Assembly: GCA_033032175.1 (NCBI GenBank) | Contig: CM065326.1 | Location: 10,806,001-10,870,000 of the forward strand | Source of the DNA: Saturnia japonica | Lineage: Eukaryota > Arthropoda > Insecta > Lepidoptera > Saturniidae | Length of the DNA stretch: 64,000 nucleotides | Reading direction: 5' to 3' | Part shown: in pieces, positions 47,030 to 58,174 of the stretch | Position numbering within the stretch: position 1 is the first letter of the stretch | Layout of the letters: every line of letters begins with the position of its first letter | Program-made: the position numbers and the translations under genes | The notes under the pieces: model-generated | Seen by the model: only the letters and a program-made list of their open reading frames with translations | What the model was told of the DNA's origin: nothing | Database searches by the model: none

Positions 47030-48525
47030 TCTTAACAGTTTAGCTTAACCAGTGTTATCCTAAAAATATAATAAATTGTAAAGTTTCATCTTAACTCATC
47101 ACGGAAAAGATGAAGATTTGCATGAAATTTAGCACCGAAACATACCTGGGAAATACATAGGGTACATTTTAGCCTTAACAGTTATCATTAACCAGTGTTA
47201 TCCTAAAAATGTAATAAATGTGAAAGTTTTATGATTTTTAAACAGTCACGGTTAAAAATTTAGCACCAGATAGTCTATTACTGAAAACATAGGGTACTTT
47301 TTATCCCGTTAACAGTTATAGCTTAACAGTGTTATCCTAAAAATATAATAAATGTGAAAGTTTCTATGATTTTACTCAGTCACGCGAAAACGTAGAACGG
47401 ATTTGAATGAAATTTAGCACGCAGATGTCAATGACCTGGAAAACACATAGGGTACCTTTTAATCTCAGATAACAGTTTAGCTTAACAGTGTTATCCAAAA
47501 TAATAAATGTGAAAGTTCTATGTTTTACTCAATCACAAAAACTACTGAACGGTTTTGGATGAAATTTAGCACACAGATAGTCATAGTAACCTGGAATAAT
47601 ACATAGGGTACTTTTATCATGTAAATTACTTAACCATATTATCCTACAATATAACTATTAATTTCTTGTTAGTTTCATACTAAAACTCAGACGGTTATTG
47701 AGAAATTAGCAAGAGATGTCAAATTAAACACATGGTATTTTATCCGTTCAAGTTAAGATAACGGTATATCCTAATACAATATGTAATGTGAAACTATTTT
47801 TATCACAGAAAAAACGTTTAATATTTAACCAGTACTAACTGAAAAACACTAGGTTTTTTATCCGTTAAATTATAGTTACCATGTTACTAAAATATAATAA
47901 TTAAATTTATTTTTTTACTCAGTAAAGCACGATTTGAATGAAATTTACAAATGTATGACCTGGAAAAAAGGGACTTTTATCTAAATTTACTTACATGTTA
48001 TCCTAAAATATAATAAATGTGAAAGTTCTATGTTTTTACTCATCACAAACACGAACGGTTGATGAAATTTAGCACCAGATAGTCATACTGGAAAAACATA
48101 GGGTACTTTATCCGTAAATTTACTTAACATTTATCCAAATATAATAATTAATTTTTTTCATCCAAAACGACGGTTTGAGAATTAGCAGATGTCATACTGG
48201 AAAACATGGTTTTTATCCGTAACATATAGCTAACAGTGTACTAAAATATAATAAATGTAATTCTATTTTTTTATACACAAACACGACGGTTATGAAATTG
48301 ACCAATATTATACTGAAAAACACATAGGTACTTTTATCCTATTATTACTCAAAATAAAAATTTTTTTTAAAAGTTAAATTCGAAAAGGGTTTTCCTATTA
48401 CTCAAAAAAAAATTTTTTTAAAAGTTAAATTAACGAAGGCTTTATTTTATCAAAAATTTAAAAAAGTTTGAATTACGAAAAGGTTTTCCTATTACTCAAA
48501 ATAAAAATTTTTTTAAAAAGTTAGA
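47030..48525. other. Corrupted centre of the tandem array
   Basis: Here the units lose bases more and more, mainly by single-base deletions and homopolymer shortening (for example gaaagttctatgttttactc), until only traces remain near 48350; perfect units resume at 48525. The pattern is that of unpolished long-read consensus across a repeat, not of gradual mutation. Confidence 0.7.
48340..48525. repeat. Three A/T-rich near-copies inside the corrupted zone
   Basis: cctattactcaaaataaaaa followed by tttttttaaaagttaaatt and cgaaaaggttttcc recurs at about 48339, 48396 and 48488. It does not belong to the 163-bp unit. Could be real short repeats or a read artefact. Confidence 0.4.
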
Positions 48526-49619
48526 ATTAGCACGCAGATAGTCTATGACCTGGAAAAACACATAGGGTACTTTTTATCCCGTTAACAGTTATAGCTTAAC
48601 CAGTGTTATCCTAAAAATATAATAAATGTGAAAGTTTCTATGTTTTTTACTCAGTCACGCGAAAACGACAGAACGGATTTGAATGAAATTTAGCACGCAG
48701 ATAGTCAATGACCTGGAATAATACATAGGGTACCTTTTATCTCAGTAACAGTTTTAGCTTAATCAGTGTTATCCTACACATATAATAAATGTGAAAGTTC
48801 GTATGTTAGTTACTCAATCACATAAAAACTACTGAACGGTTTTGGATGAAATTTAGCACACAGATAGTCAATGACCTGGAATAATACATAGGGTACCTTT
48901 TATCTCAGTAACAGTTTTAGCTTAATCAGTGTTATCCTAAAAATATAATAAATGTGAAAGTTTCTATGTTGTTTTACTCAGTCACGCGAAAACGACAGAA
49001 CGGATTTGAATGAAATTTAGCACGCAGATAGTCAATGACCTGGAAATAATACATAGGGTACCTTTTTATCTCAGTTAACAGTTTATAGCTTAATCAGTGT
49101 TATCCTACACATATAATAAATGTGAAAGTTTCGTATGTTAGTTACTCAATCACTAAAAACGTACTGAACGGTTTTGGAATGAAATTTAGCACACAGATAG
49201 TCTATAGATCCTGGAAAAACACATAGGGTACTTTTTATCCCGTTAACAGTTATAGCTTAACCAGTGTTATCCTAAAAATATAATAAATGTGAAAGTTTCT
49301 ATGTTTTTTACTCAGTCACGCGAAAACGACAGAACGGATTTGAATGAAATTTAGCACGCAGATAGTCAATGACCTGGAATAATACATAGGGTACCTTTTA
49401 TCTCAGTAACAGTTTTAGCTTAATCAGTGTTATCCTACACATATAATAAATGTGAAAGTTCGTATGTTAGTTACTCAATCACATAAAAACTACTGAACGG
49501 TTTTGGATGAAATTTAGCACACAGATAGTCGATAACCTGGAATAATACATAGGGTACTTTTTATCCTGATAAAATCATAACTTAACCACTATTATCCTAC
49601 AAATATAATACTCATCTAT

Positions 49620-49800
49620 GATTTTTTTTGTTTGTCGTGTTCCGAAATCGGTCGGTGTATATGCAGTAATATAGCGGGGTGGTAGGGATCGCGTCCACCA
49701 TACACATAGTGACAAACCAACCCATGTATGATTTTCTTTTGGTTTGTCGTGTTCCGAGATCAATCTGCGTATATCCAATAATACGCAGACGAAGTCGCGG
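49620..49800 (+). repeat. Two tandem units of a TTTGTCGTGTTCCGA repeat at the edge of the array
   Basis: gatttttttttgtttgtcgtg..ccgaaatcggtcggtgta and tttggtttgtcgtgttccga..gatcaatctgcgta are two related units about 115 bases apart, akin to 11012-11215. A gaagtcgcgggtaccagctagt tail follows at 49789. Confidence 0.55.
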
Positions 49801-50392
49801 GTACCAGCTAGTGAAAACTGAATTTTGCATATGCACGGCAGAGTGGATAAAAATACGTATTTAATATTTATTACACAGTAACTAAATCCTTACACAGTTA
49901 TAACCACGTTACAGTTTCGTAATATAGTCGCAAATATGTTACGCAAATATTAAAATAAGATTCCTATAGTTACATAAACACATTTATAGCTAATTAAAAT
50001 AATAAAACTTTATTTAATATTACATCGTAGTTCATACTATCCTATTTAATGCAGTAACATTCCAGAATTGTAATTATAACATTAAATTGTTATGCATCGA
50101 CTTAGAATTAAAACTTTATATAATAATAATACTATATCTATTTTGCATCCGACTATTTACCTAAGTTATCGAAAAAAAAATATGTATGTTATCTACTATA
50201 TAAATTGAATAACTATGTATTATCAAATAAATAATTAAAAAAAACATCTAACACGAAATATAAAATATATTTCAGGGAAATATTAGGAATATAGTATCTA
50301 ATCTAATACGAGATTAATCACTTATGCTAGACAATACCTGTAGCATAAATCACACAGGAGATCGGAATACTCAACCGCTCCTAGTTATAATA

Positions 50393-51995
50393 CACACATC
50401 AAAAAAGTCTAAGCAACATGCGTGATATTACAAATTTTTCCATTTATATTAATTAATTTCTAAATATTCACTCAAACAAAGTGCGTAGGTAAGTAAACTT
50501 TTTTGTTATTGATGACATAAAGGCTGGTTGTAAAAAAAAAATTTGATTATGTTTTGTTTTTTCATAAAATTCAAATGACTGCGAATTTGTTTGAATTTAA
50601 GTGCGTTTTAATTGCTACGTTTAGTCTTGATTTTATAATTTTACCAACCATTTAAATAAAGTTAGCGACAAAATTGAATTGTTAGATATTCTTTATGTCA
50701 TGAAGCGACGTCATTTGATGGCAGATGAAATGCAAAGAGCTGTAGGGATGTTGCAAGCGGGAAGTAATCAATCTCAGGTATCTCGACATTTTGGCATTCA
50801 TAGAAGTGTTATTTGTCGTCTTTGGCAGCGCTACAATAATACAGGAGAACCCGCTGAACAGCATCCAGACCGTAAAAGGAGTACAACCACTCGGCAAGAC
50901 CGGTAAATACAATTGACTGCAAGACGCCAGCCGATGTTAACCGCTCGAGAGTTAAGTTTGAGGCTACAAATTTCAAGTGGTGTTGATGTAAGTCCTCAAA
51001 CTGTGCGAAATCGACAACATGAGTACGGCCTACGAGCTCGACGCCCAATCAGGTGCGGTGCTCACCGATACGTCACGGGAATCGCGCTCGTCGATATGAA
51101 TGGTGTAGAGAACGCATAATATGGACCCAGGAACAATGGGATAAAATTATGTTTTCCGATGAGTCGCGATTCGAGTTTAAGCCTGGTACAAGAAGGGTGC
51201 GAGTGTATCGTCGGCCCGGAAATACTGAAAGGCTCAGGTGCGTTCAGGAAGTTCATCCATACAGCGGCTCAACAGTTATGTTATGGGCGGGTATTATGAA
51301 GAACAGGCGAACTGAGCTCGTTTTTGTAAATGGAAACATGAATACTGAAAATTACATTGAGGATATTCTCAGACCTTATGTCTACCCATTTGCACAAACC
51401 TTTGGCTCCGATTTTAGGTTAATGCATGACAATGCGCGTTCACATACAGCTCGGCGAACCAGTGAATACTTTGCAACGGAGAACATCCGGGTATTGCCCT
51501 GGCCTGCACAATCGCCAGATCTCAACCCCATCGAGCACGCATGGGACATGCTTCAGAGACGTGTTTTGAAGGACTTGGACGGAGCGACAACAACCCAACA
51601 GCTGAAGGATTTGCTAAAATTCCATTGGGAGCGAATACCGCAAGATGACATAAAAAGTCTCATTAATTCAATGAATAATCGTTGCCGACAAGTTCTGAAT
51701 AGCAGAGGAGCCCATACTTTGTATTAAATTGTTCTATTCTTTCACAATAAATACATTTTCTTTAGAAATTTCATTTTGTAAGAAAAAAGTTTAGTTTCTT
51801 ATGTATCTTAGTTTCTACAGTATATTTTAATATTGTTCATTTCTGTTATTAAAAGAACTTATAAAGACAACAGCTGTTATTTTTACTTCATAGAACCCTA
51901 AAGATATTATTTGAAAAATAAAATACAACGTTATAATGTGAAGAACCATCCTAAAATTTAAATTAGTACATGTTGCTTAGACTTTTTTGATGAGT
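50393..51995 (+). mobile_element. Tc1-like DNA transposon, copy 2
   Basis: Starts cacacatcaaaaaagtctaa just after a TA, with the matching inverted end at 51969-51992. Length about 1.6 kb. Nearly the same sequence as copy 1 outside the LTR insertion, including the 3' region atttcattttgtaagaaaaa. The right end lies directly against a mariner element starting near 51995. Confidence 0.9.
50679..51727 (+). pseudogene. Tc1-like transposase, copy 2 (DD34E, nearly intact)
   Basis: Helix-turn-helix MQRAVGMLQAGSNQSQVSRH; catalytic MFSDESRFEFKPG, MHDNARSHTARR and SPDLNPIEHAWD with 34 residues between second Asp and Glu. Two lesions: an in-frame TAA at 50904-50906 where copy 1 has a Tyr codon, and a frame change at about 51050-51110, where this copy has gtgcggtgctcaccg and copy 1 has gtgcccaccg. 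From 51053 on, 224 codons are open. Could only be moved by a transposase from elsewhere. Confidence 0.9.
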
Positions 51996-53190
51996 TTAAG
52001 TTGGGGAAAAAGTTTCTTCGCATTTTTATACGAAAACTCAAGACATTTTTTTCAAAGTTTATTTACATTTATTTACAGTATATATGTGTCGTTTTGTTCG
52101 ATGACCTGACATTTTGTACGTAGAGACATGATCCCGTTGCTGTAGAAACTTTGGGACTTCTGATCAAAAAACGCGACAAATAGTTTTGGCAGTCCTCTCT
52201 TGATATTAACCTTATGGAACCTAAAGAATTCTGAAGAAACCGAAACTGGTGAAAATCTGAAGGTGAAAGGTCAGGGCTATATGGAGGATGCACTAACACC
52301 TCCCAGCCAAACTCTCATAATTTTTGCTGAGTGGCTAAATATGTGTGTGGTCTAGCGTTGTCGTGATGAAAGACCAAACCCTTCCTGTTGATCAATTACA
52401 GCCACTTTCTCTCAACTGCTTCCTGTAATCTCATTAGTTGTTAGCAATAGAGTTCCGAATCGATGGTTTTGCCGGGCGGTAAAAGCACATAATGAACAAT
52501 GCCCTTCCACTTCGACCATACACACATCATCACCTTATTTCGAGTTAGCCCAGGTTTAGCCACAGTCTGTGAAGCCTGGCCGTCCTTAGACCACGACCTT
52601 TTCCGCACGTTCTTGTCGTATGTGATCCACTTTTCATCGCCAGTTATCAATCTCTTCAAAAACGGCTCGGTTTCATTACGTCTTAATAATGAATCGCAAA
52701 TGAGTACACGGTTCATTAGGTTTCTTTCAGTAAGCTCGTGTGGCACCCAAATATCGAGCTTTTTGGTATAGCCAGCTTTCTTCAAATGGGTTAAAACTGT
52801 TTTGTAGTTAATTTCCAGTTCTTCAGCTACATCGTAACTAATGATATGCCGATCTTGCTCCATTTTTTCAAAAATGGCGTTCATTTTATTCGTAACAGGG
52901 TGTCCAGAGCGAGGTGCATTTTTAAAATCAAAATTTCCAGACTGAAAACATTTGAACCAACTTTGTGCTACTCTTACTGACACTGCATTAGGTCCATAAA
53001 CATCACAAATATTTTTTCGGTGCTCGAGTTGCAATTTTGCCTTTTTTGTAATACTATTTTAAAATGTATTCATTCAATTATCTTCATTACATTCACTCAT
53101 TTTTACAGAAAGAAAAACAATTGAAAAATAGTGGAAAACAACTTCTTTTCTTTTTTTTCATTTATTTTTAATGTAACCTTTTTAATGTTT
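51995..53190 (-). mobile_element. mariner element
   Basis: Left end begins gtttaagttggggaaaaag and is followed by a mariner transposase on the minus strand. The right end is not clear; it probably lies near 53190. It abuts Tc1-like copy 2, so one may have inserted beside the other. Confidence 0.75.
52069..53034 (-). pseudogene. mariner transposase (DD34D) with in-frame stops
   Basis: QLEHRKNICDVYGPNAVSVR and AQSWFKCFQSGNFDFKNAPR form the N-terminal HTH region, DVAEELEINYKTVLTHLKKA the second helix set. Catalytic ITGDEKWITYDK, then HHDNARPHT and YSPDLSPSDFH. One frame runs the whole length with stops after ELYC (52441), after a KWL and after a KL motif. No frameshift seen. Residues up to the first catalytic Asp are well preserved. 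Confidence 0.88.
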
Positions 53191-53247
53191 CCAAAACCAG
53201 CCAGATACAAATAGTACAGCCAAAGAAATTTTATAACAAGTTTATAC

Positions 53248-54274
53248 CTACGTTGGACGATAACTATTGATAGTCACACGAATCTTTTCGACTATACTGT
53301 ACGGATCGTTCGTTCGATCTCTATTCTCCAAACTATCATAAAATTGCCCAGGTAAACGTAAAGTTTTTCCGAAGGCTAATTCTCCTGCACTAACTCCACT
53401 ATCGGTTCGTATAGCGGAGCGAACACCTAGTAAAAATGTAGGCAATTCATCTGACCAAATAGTATTACTATCGTGTAAACGGGCAATAAGCGCTGCTTTT
53501 AGCGACCTATGCCATCTTTCCACCATCCCGTTACTCTGGGGATGATAAGGGGTGGTACGAATTTCGTGAATTCCTAAGAATCTCATTAATTTTGAAAATA
53601 AATTCGACTCAAACTGTCGTCCTTGATCGCTAGTAATTCGAACAGGACAACCATACCTAACTATAGAACTTTCGTATATACATTTTGCAACTACGTCAGC
53701 GGTAATGTCTTGCACTTGTCTTGTCTTTACATCTATCTACTATAGTACTTAAGTATCTTAATCCTTGTGGAGACGTTGGCAATGAACCAAAAATATCCAC
53801 GTGGATATGCTCAAAACGTGCGACCTTTTGAAATACTCCTAATTCTGAGATGACGAGGCGGTTGCCCTTTACTCTTGGACACTATATACAACCTTTGGCC
53901 CATAGTCCTATATCTATATTCATGCCAGGCCAAAAATACTGTTTTTACATCATTTTTCTCGTGGTTCGTATACCTGACACTATCGAAGGCAATTTTTCTA
54001 AACTTTTCTGTTAAGGCCTAATTACAGAAGTTTCGCAATAAATCGGTTTGCAAGAAATAGGTAACTTAATTCGCTTTAAATTAATGTTATTGTTACTACT
54101 TGAACTTTGTACCTCCTGCGATAAGTACTCATCTTTCACTTGCGCTTCAGCAAGTGTACCGTATTCTAGTACGCTCGGGCAAAAAATCGTTTCTAAACGT
54201 GATAAAGTGTCGGCTACAATATTATCTTTACCGGTAATATGTTGTAGGTCGACTGTAAATTTGCGTCTACCCAT
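53248..54274 (-). pseudogene. Ty3/gypsy pol fragment (RNase H end and integrase)
   Basis: Minus strand. 54274-54011: TVDLQHITGKDNIVADTLSR, the end of RNase H, then the linker before integrase. About 54010-53720 is broken. 53715-53248: integrase core with ITSDQGRQFESNLFSKLM and TPYHPQSNGMVERWHRSLKA, then FGKTLRLPGQF. Reverse transcriptase, protease, gag and LTRs are absent, so this is a truncated relic. Confidence 0.88.
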
Positions 54275-54420
54275 CCATAACGTGCATTTTATAGATGAGC
54301 ATGTGTGTGTGTCCCTACACCCACAATAACTATTTTTCAGGGGGTAGCCCGATTAGCGCATGTGCCTGATGGACGACATTTTGTAGTCCACGCGCGCATA
54401 GCAGCGGGCACAGCTAGTTT
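54266..54420 (+). repeat. Repeat fragment and RTE-type tail
   Basis: Shares ctacccatccataacgtgca-like sequence and tttatagatgagca with 42966-43015; ends gcagcgggcacagctagttt, an RTE-type 3' tail. It lies directly beside the gypsy fragment. Confidence 0.55.
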
Positions 54421-54839
54421 TTAAATATTATACATAGATATTATATTATTAGCTCCAACGGGAATCCAAACAGCGACTTCTATAATTTAATCAGTCACTA
54501 TGGTATGTTAATTAAACTAATTCATTGTGATAATAAACTCGTCTGACTTGATGTAATAAATTGAAGAATCATATCCAGAGGGACGAGCGATGGCGCGCTG
54601 CCCACGCGCTGCCCACTGCCCACAGATATGATTAAAGTACGCAAATGAAATAATGCAATTTCATTTATAAATAAAAAACTGTGGAATGCCAAACAATGTG
54701 TAGTATTTAATATAAGTATTTTTGTAATTAATAACGTAACGAACTCTGTGGTAAATATAAAATATGAGTTTGAGTGACTATTTTTTTTTAATGTTTCTTT
54801 AGGTGTATTATTAACCAAAAATTGAGTGTATATTGAGAG

Positions 54840-55075
54840 GAATAAGATATAGTCGCACGGATTGAGGACGGGATGATAAGATAGTTTTGGCATGTTGAGA
54901 GGATTTATAAAGACAGTGTGAATGGGAACGTTAGAAGAGGAAAGCCTAGTACTCTAAACCGACGAACATGCATGAAAAGATTGATGAATATTATAGAAGC
55001 GAAAGATGTATGCCAGGATCGTAGCAAGTGGAAGGAATGTTCTGTAATAATAGCACCCACGTTTTAAAAAAGGTG
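54840..55075 (+). pseudogene. C-terminal scrap of a non-LTR retrotransposon RT protein
   Basis: Plus strand pieces: WHVERIYKDSVNGNVRRGKP, then NRRTCMKRLMNIIEAKDVCQ and DRSKWKE. This is the C-terminal pattern GHV.RM......GRP......R..CMKRLM...EA.e.CkDR..W of lepidopteran LINE polyproteins. About 70 codons, frame not fully open. Confidence 0.6.
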
Positions 55076-55194
55076 TGGACCACGAGGCTTCGGTATTATG
55101 ATTTTATTATAAAAAAAAGAAATAAAAAAAAAGTTGAAGGTGATCTCTGCCTACCTTGTTGGAAAATGTGTACATGCATTGTAACAAGAAGTCT

Positions 55195-55620
55195 ACACTA
55201 TGAAGATGCTTCCTAAACCTTTTGTTTTGCCTGCTGAAACGTCTTTTCTCGCCTCGTTTGAAGGACTTAATATCATAGAAATGAGGGAACACGTTGGCTG
55301 AGAGACTATTACAGCAAATCTAGGAGTTAGTGAACTTCGTTGTTTGTGCCGTGATGAGCACTACCGTGTTCCTTTGATTCCGTAGACCAGACCGAGTGGT
55401 TCTGTAGTGGAAGGGAAATGATGGGATACGATCAAACGATTCTTCAGAACATTCACCATGGTATAGATGATAAAACTCGCCTAACGAGGCAAAGTCTCTT
55501 CACAGCGGAAGCGGTTTTACATACTCAGTGACGTCTGTATCATTCGCAATGTGGACAGCCCGACGCTACAACTTGTCCAGAGCATCGAGTAGATATTGGC
55601 TTTATATAGAAACTGTTTCG
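55195..55620 (+). repeat. Interspersed repeat (family C), worn copy
   Basis: cgcctcgtttgaaggactta, gttggctgagagactattac and tgtagtggaagggaaatgat match 25740-25930 with many changes. Lies just downstream of the candidate exon on the gene strand. Confidence 0.45.
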
Positions 55621-55634
55621 GATGAGTGACTTAC

Positions 55635-55807
55635 CAGAAACGCTAGAACCGACAGGTCTTGGCCCTTTTATCAACGGCTTACTCTCTTTAAAAGAGGGAG
55701 TTGCCTCTAAGAGGTGTTGTTCAGGCGCGAGGGTGGGCTCTGCTGTTGCGTCAACGGAGGGCTTCGTTACTCGGTATGATGGTGACCTTCTCGAGCAGCA
55801 GTTTGAC
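55635..55807 (-). CDS. Candidate 5' coding exon, Ser/Pro/Thr-rich, of the NWD-like gene
   Basis: On the minus strand a good acceptor (tttccag) and a consensus donor (CTG|GTAAGT) bound 173 nt that stay open in one frame for 57 codons, giving a disordered-looking peptide containing TKPSVDATAEPTLAPEQHL and KGPRPVGSSVS. The exon leaves one base, which matches the phase of the exon ending at 41260. It needs two bases from an exon further upstream, not found. It is richer in GC than its surroundings. Inference: it belongs to this gene; it could instead be an exon of another minus-strand gene. Confidence 0.5.
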
Positions 55808-56694
55808 CTGGAAAGATTTTAGGTGACTTAGAAAAGCTTGCACTAAAAAGAAGCTTCTAAAAAGAATACTTCTTTGCTGTAGCAATACAAAACATATCCT
55901 AATATTAAAAAATGTTATCCCTTGTGCCAACAGTGATGAAGTTAACCAATAATAATAATATAAATACACTTTACAGATTTTTTTTATTGTGTAAAAATTA
56001 ATATAACGGTAAATAAACATAGGTACATTATTTTAATCAAATTAATTAATATAAGAAGTCAGTAAAATTAATTCACATTATTATCGTTGATGGCTAACTT
56101 CATGTCGTACTTCTGTCACACGATGTGCGTACACTGTTCTCAATTTTACCCTTTTATAAACGCGTCAAAATAAGTACTTAAATAGCTTCAAAACTATATT
56201 TTGATTTAAATTACGTATGTCTGAATTTTTTACTTAACTTGGTAAAGAAGTACTTATTAGGTTATTTAAAGCGAACAAGCTTGTAATGTAACGAGGAAAA
56301 TGCAGAATTTCAAGTTATGTCTAAGGGGTGGCAAATTATATCTTGAACTCGGGTGGTAGATACCGATTGCCTCGGCTTTAACCATTGGTCTACCAATCAA
56401 ATTTTTTAGAAATCAAATGTTGGACATCAATCATTGCATCATCAATATTATAATAAACTATTTGTACGTAAGTATGTAAGTATCAATATAAACACTATGG
56501 TATTTAGTATGGTTGAACACTCTAAAGCGTGCTCCGAGCGACGCGACGGCCACCAAGCTTCTCCATAGGGTGGCACAGGGTCGCATTAAGGAAACGATTA
56601 GGTGGTTAAAACCAAACATAAAAACTAATTTATGCTAACTTGTAGAATGTGAAAAACTTGAAGTTGCGTGATATAATTATTCGTTATAAGTTTA

Positions 56695-56935
56695 GCGTTT
56701 GGCAATAATCTCGCCTGATGTTAAGTTACGAGAGACAAGATGGTATCACGATAAGCCTAGTGGGAGGACTGACTCTCAAATGCAGCAGCCGGAGCTCACC
56801 TATAGGTGTTTGGCTACAGATATTCAACTTGAGTAACTACATGGTAACTAGGCATGTGGGCATTAGAAAAAACCCTCCCACCATGCTATGGTTTCATCAC
56901 GATATTTTCCTTCACCGAAAGCTCAGTGTCAAAAA
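56695..56935 (-). repeat. tRNA-derived SINE (family A), copy 7
   Basis: gcaataatctcgcctgatgt, gatggtatcacgataagcct, actctcaaatgcagcagccg, catgctatggtttcatcacg and cttcaccgaaagctcag in family order on the minus strand; the tRNA-like head is missing. Confidence 0.7.
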
Positions 56936-57189
56936 AAATTTATAATTTTGAAGTATCAAATTAGATTTTTCCAAGTAGTCCATAATATAAACTCTGGAGA
57001 TGCCATGCTGATATTTTTAAAATTTGCCTCTCTTTTTCAGTCTCTACTTTCGTTAGCCAGACTTATACACATTTAATAAACAAAGTAATCTTTTATTTAT
57101 TTATGGTTCATAATTTTGACATAATATAATATCTTGGAAACAAAAAAAGACAATATTTAACCAACTACAATGAGGTACTAAGCAAAAGC

Positions 57190-57232
57190 CGCTGAGGAGG
57201 TCTGAGTGGCCGAGCGTTATGCGCGTTCAGAC
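57190..57232 (+). repeat. tRNA-Ser-like A-box remnant
   Basis: ggtctgagtggccgagcgtt has the A-box look of a Ser/Leu tRNA, but no B box follows at the right distance. Probably a worn SINE head, not a tRNA gene. Confidence 0.3.
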
Positions 57233-57594
57233 AAACACACAGTCGCTTAATACGACAATTTTAAGAGTTGCAAATTAAATATTTTCAATTAAACTTATGA
57301 AAGATAATTATCAACCCATATTTATCATGATAAATATCAGGTTTATTATTAAGATAATTAACGATGATAATTATGGTTAGGAATTCGGCTTAAAGCCCAA
57401 AGCTATTGTGTAGGTAACACTATATCCAATAAAAAGAAAAAAAAAAGAATGACAAGAAAAAAGAGTATTGCTAGACTGCTGAAAACTAAAATTTAAGATT
57501 CTCAGCCAATATAAATCATATGGTTTTATTTATCTATATAAATATAACATATATATAAAAATTATGTTGGTTGGTAACCGCTTCAATTGAGAAC

Positions 57595-58070
57595 GGTTAA
57601 ACCGAATTGGTAATTGTAATTTTTAACCGACTTCAAAAAAGGAGGAGGTTCTTAATTAGAATTATTTTTGTTTGTGGATGTTGCGCCATAACTTCTTTGT
57701 CTATGAACCGATTTAGATGATTCTTTTTTCGTTGGAAAGAAGATACATGAAGGGAGTTATGATAGGCGGTACGAGTTTAAATTAAAAAAAGATTTATTTC
57801 AAAAGAATTATAATAGGTGTTTACACTTATGGTGCTTAAACAAGACTAACTTAAAATTAATTAAAGTAATAATCAAGTTGGAGTCACGCCGTCGTTTCCC
57901 ACGGCCGCAATCTGCATGGTCAGCGATCCCACGGTCTGTGTCCGCCGGTCCCACGGCTTATGACGTGGTAACTAGGGTGGTGCCATTTTAATTTCATTGG
58001 CATTGGACCTTCGACTTCAAAGATACACCAGGAAACTCCTCAAAACCATTGAAGCTGGTTTTCTTTTTTG
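57595..58070 (+). repeat. ACCGACTTCAAAAAAGGAGG-type repeat with inverted ends
   Basis: Starts accgacttcaaaaaaggagg and ends with the inverted aaccattgaagctggttttc. Inside are aaccgatttagatgattctt and, at 57880-57965, a GC stretch (cccacggccgcaatctgcat, gatcccacggtctgtgtccg) that looks inserted. The terminal parts match 19790-19965 and 63375-63550. A very common type in Lepidoptera. Confidence 0.65.
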
Positions 58071-58174
58071 TTAAAAATTGTCTTCATATATGCGTAAAAT
58101 TATTTTAAGCTATTTTATTTTCTTTCAGGAAAAGTGTAAAGCGGTTTGGGATCTAAAGACATGTTTTATTCTAA

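Larger units (their letters stand above)
45405..49610. repeat. Tandem array of about 163-bp units
   Basis: The phrase tcctaaaaatataataaatg recurs at 45598, 45761, 45924 and 46087, exactly 163 bases apart. Two monomer types occur: A (tttctatgttttttactcag, cggatttgaatgaaa) and B (ttcgtatgttagttactcaa, cggttttggatgaaa). Two B-type junctions with cctacacatataataaa lie 652 bases apart (46251 and 46903), i.e. four units; on the right B returns about every two units. The unit resembles the tail region of dispersed lepidopteran repeats, and the first unit (45405-45600) is the most diverged. About 26 units in all. Confidence 0.93.
4473..55807 (-). other. Gene span: divergent NACHT and WD-repeat protein (NWD1/NWD2-like), 21 exons plus a candidate 5' exon
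   Basis: Seen: a chain of minus-strand exons with GT/AG borders whose reading phases agree at every junction except 13285/10608. Read in order they give a DUF4062-like N-terminus, a P-loop NTPase (NACHT) region, a helical region with the NWD-like phrase FNTRKFDELPYQ, and a WD40 propeller with blades ending CVWD, IWD and LWD. Known: this order is that of NWD1/NWD2-type STAND proteins, cytosolic scaffolds whose NACHT module normally binds ATP and drives oligomerisation. From the Met at 41195 the coding length is 3959 nt, one short of a whole number of codons, so about 1,319 aa; with the upstream exon about 1,400 aa. Odd: Walker A reads GSAGCGKA and Walker B has Val for Asp, so ATP use is doubtful. 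The promoter was not found. Family call is firm; exact orthology and activity are not. Confidence 0.9.

Noticed and set aside
45405..49610. The regular array as a possible CRISPR-like structure.
   Set aside because: Units are contiguous 163-bp tandem repeats with no spacer/repeat alternation, and the DNA is eukaryotic.
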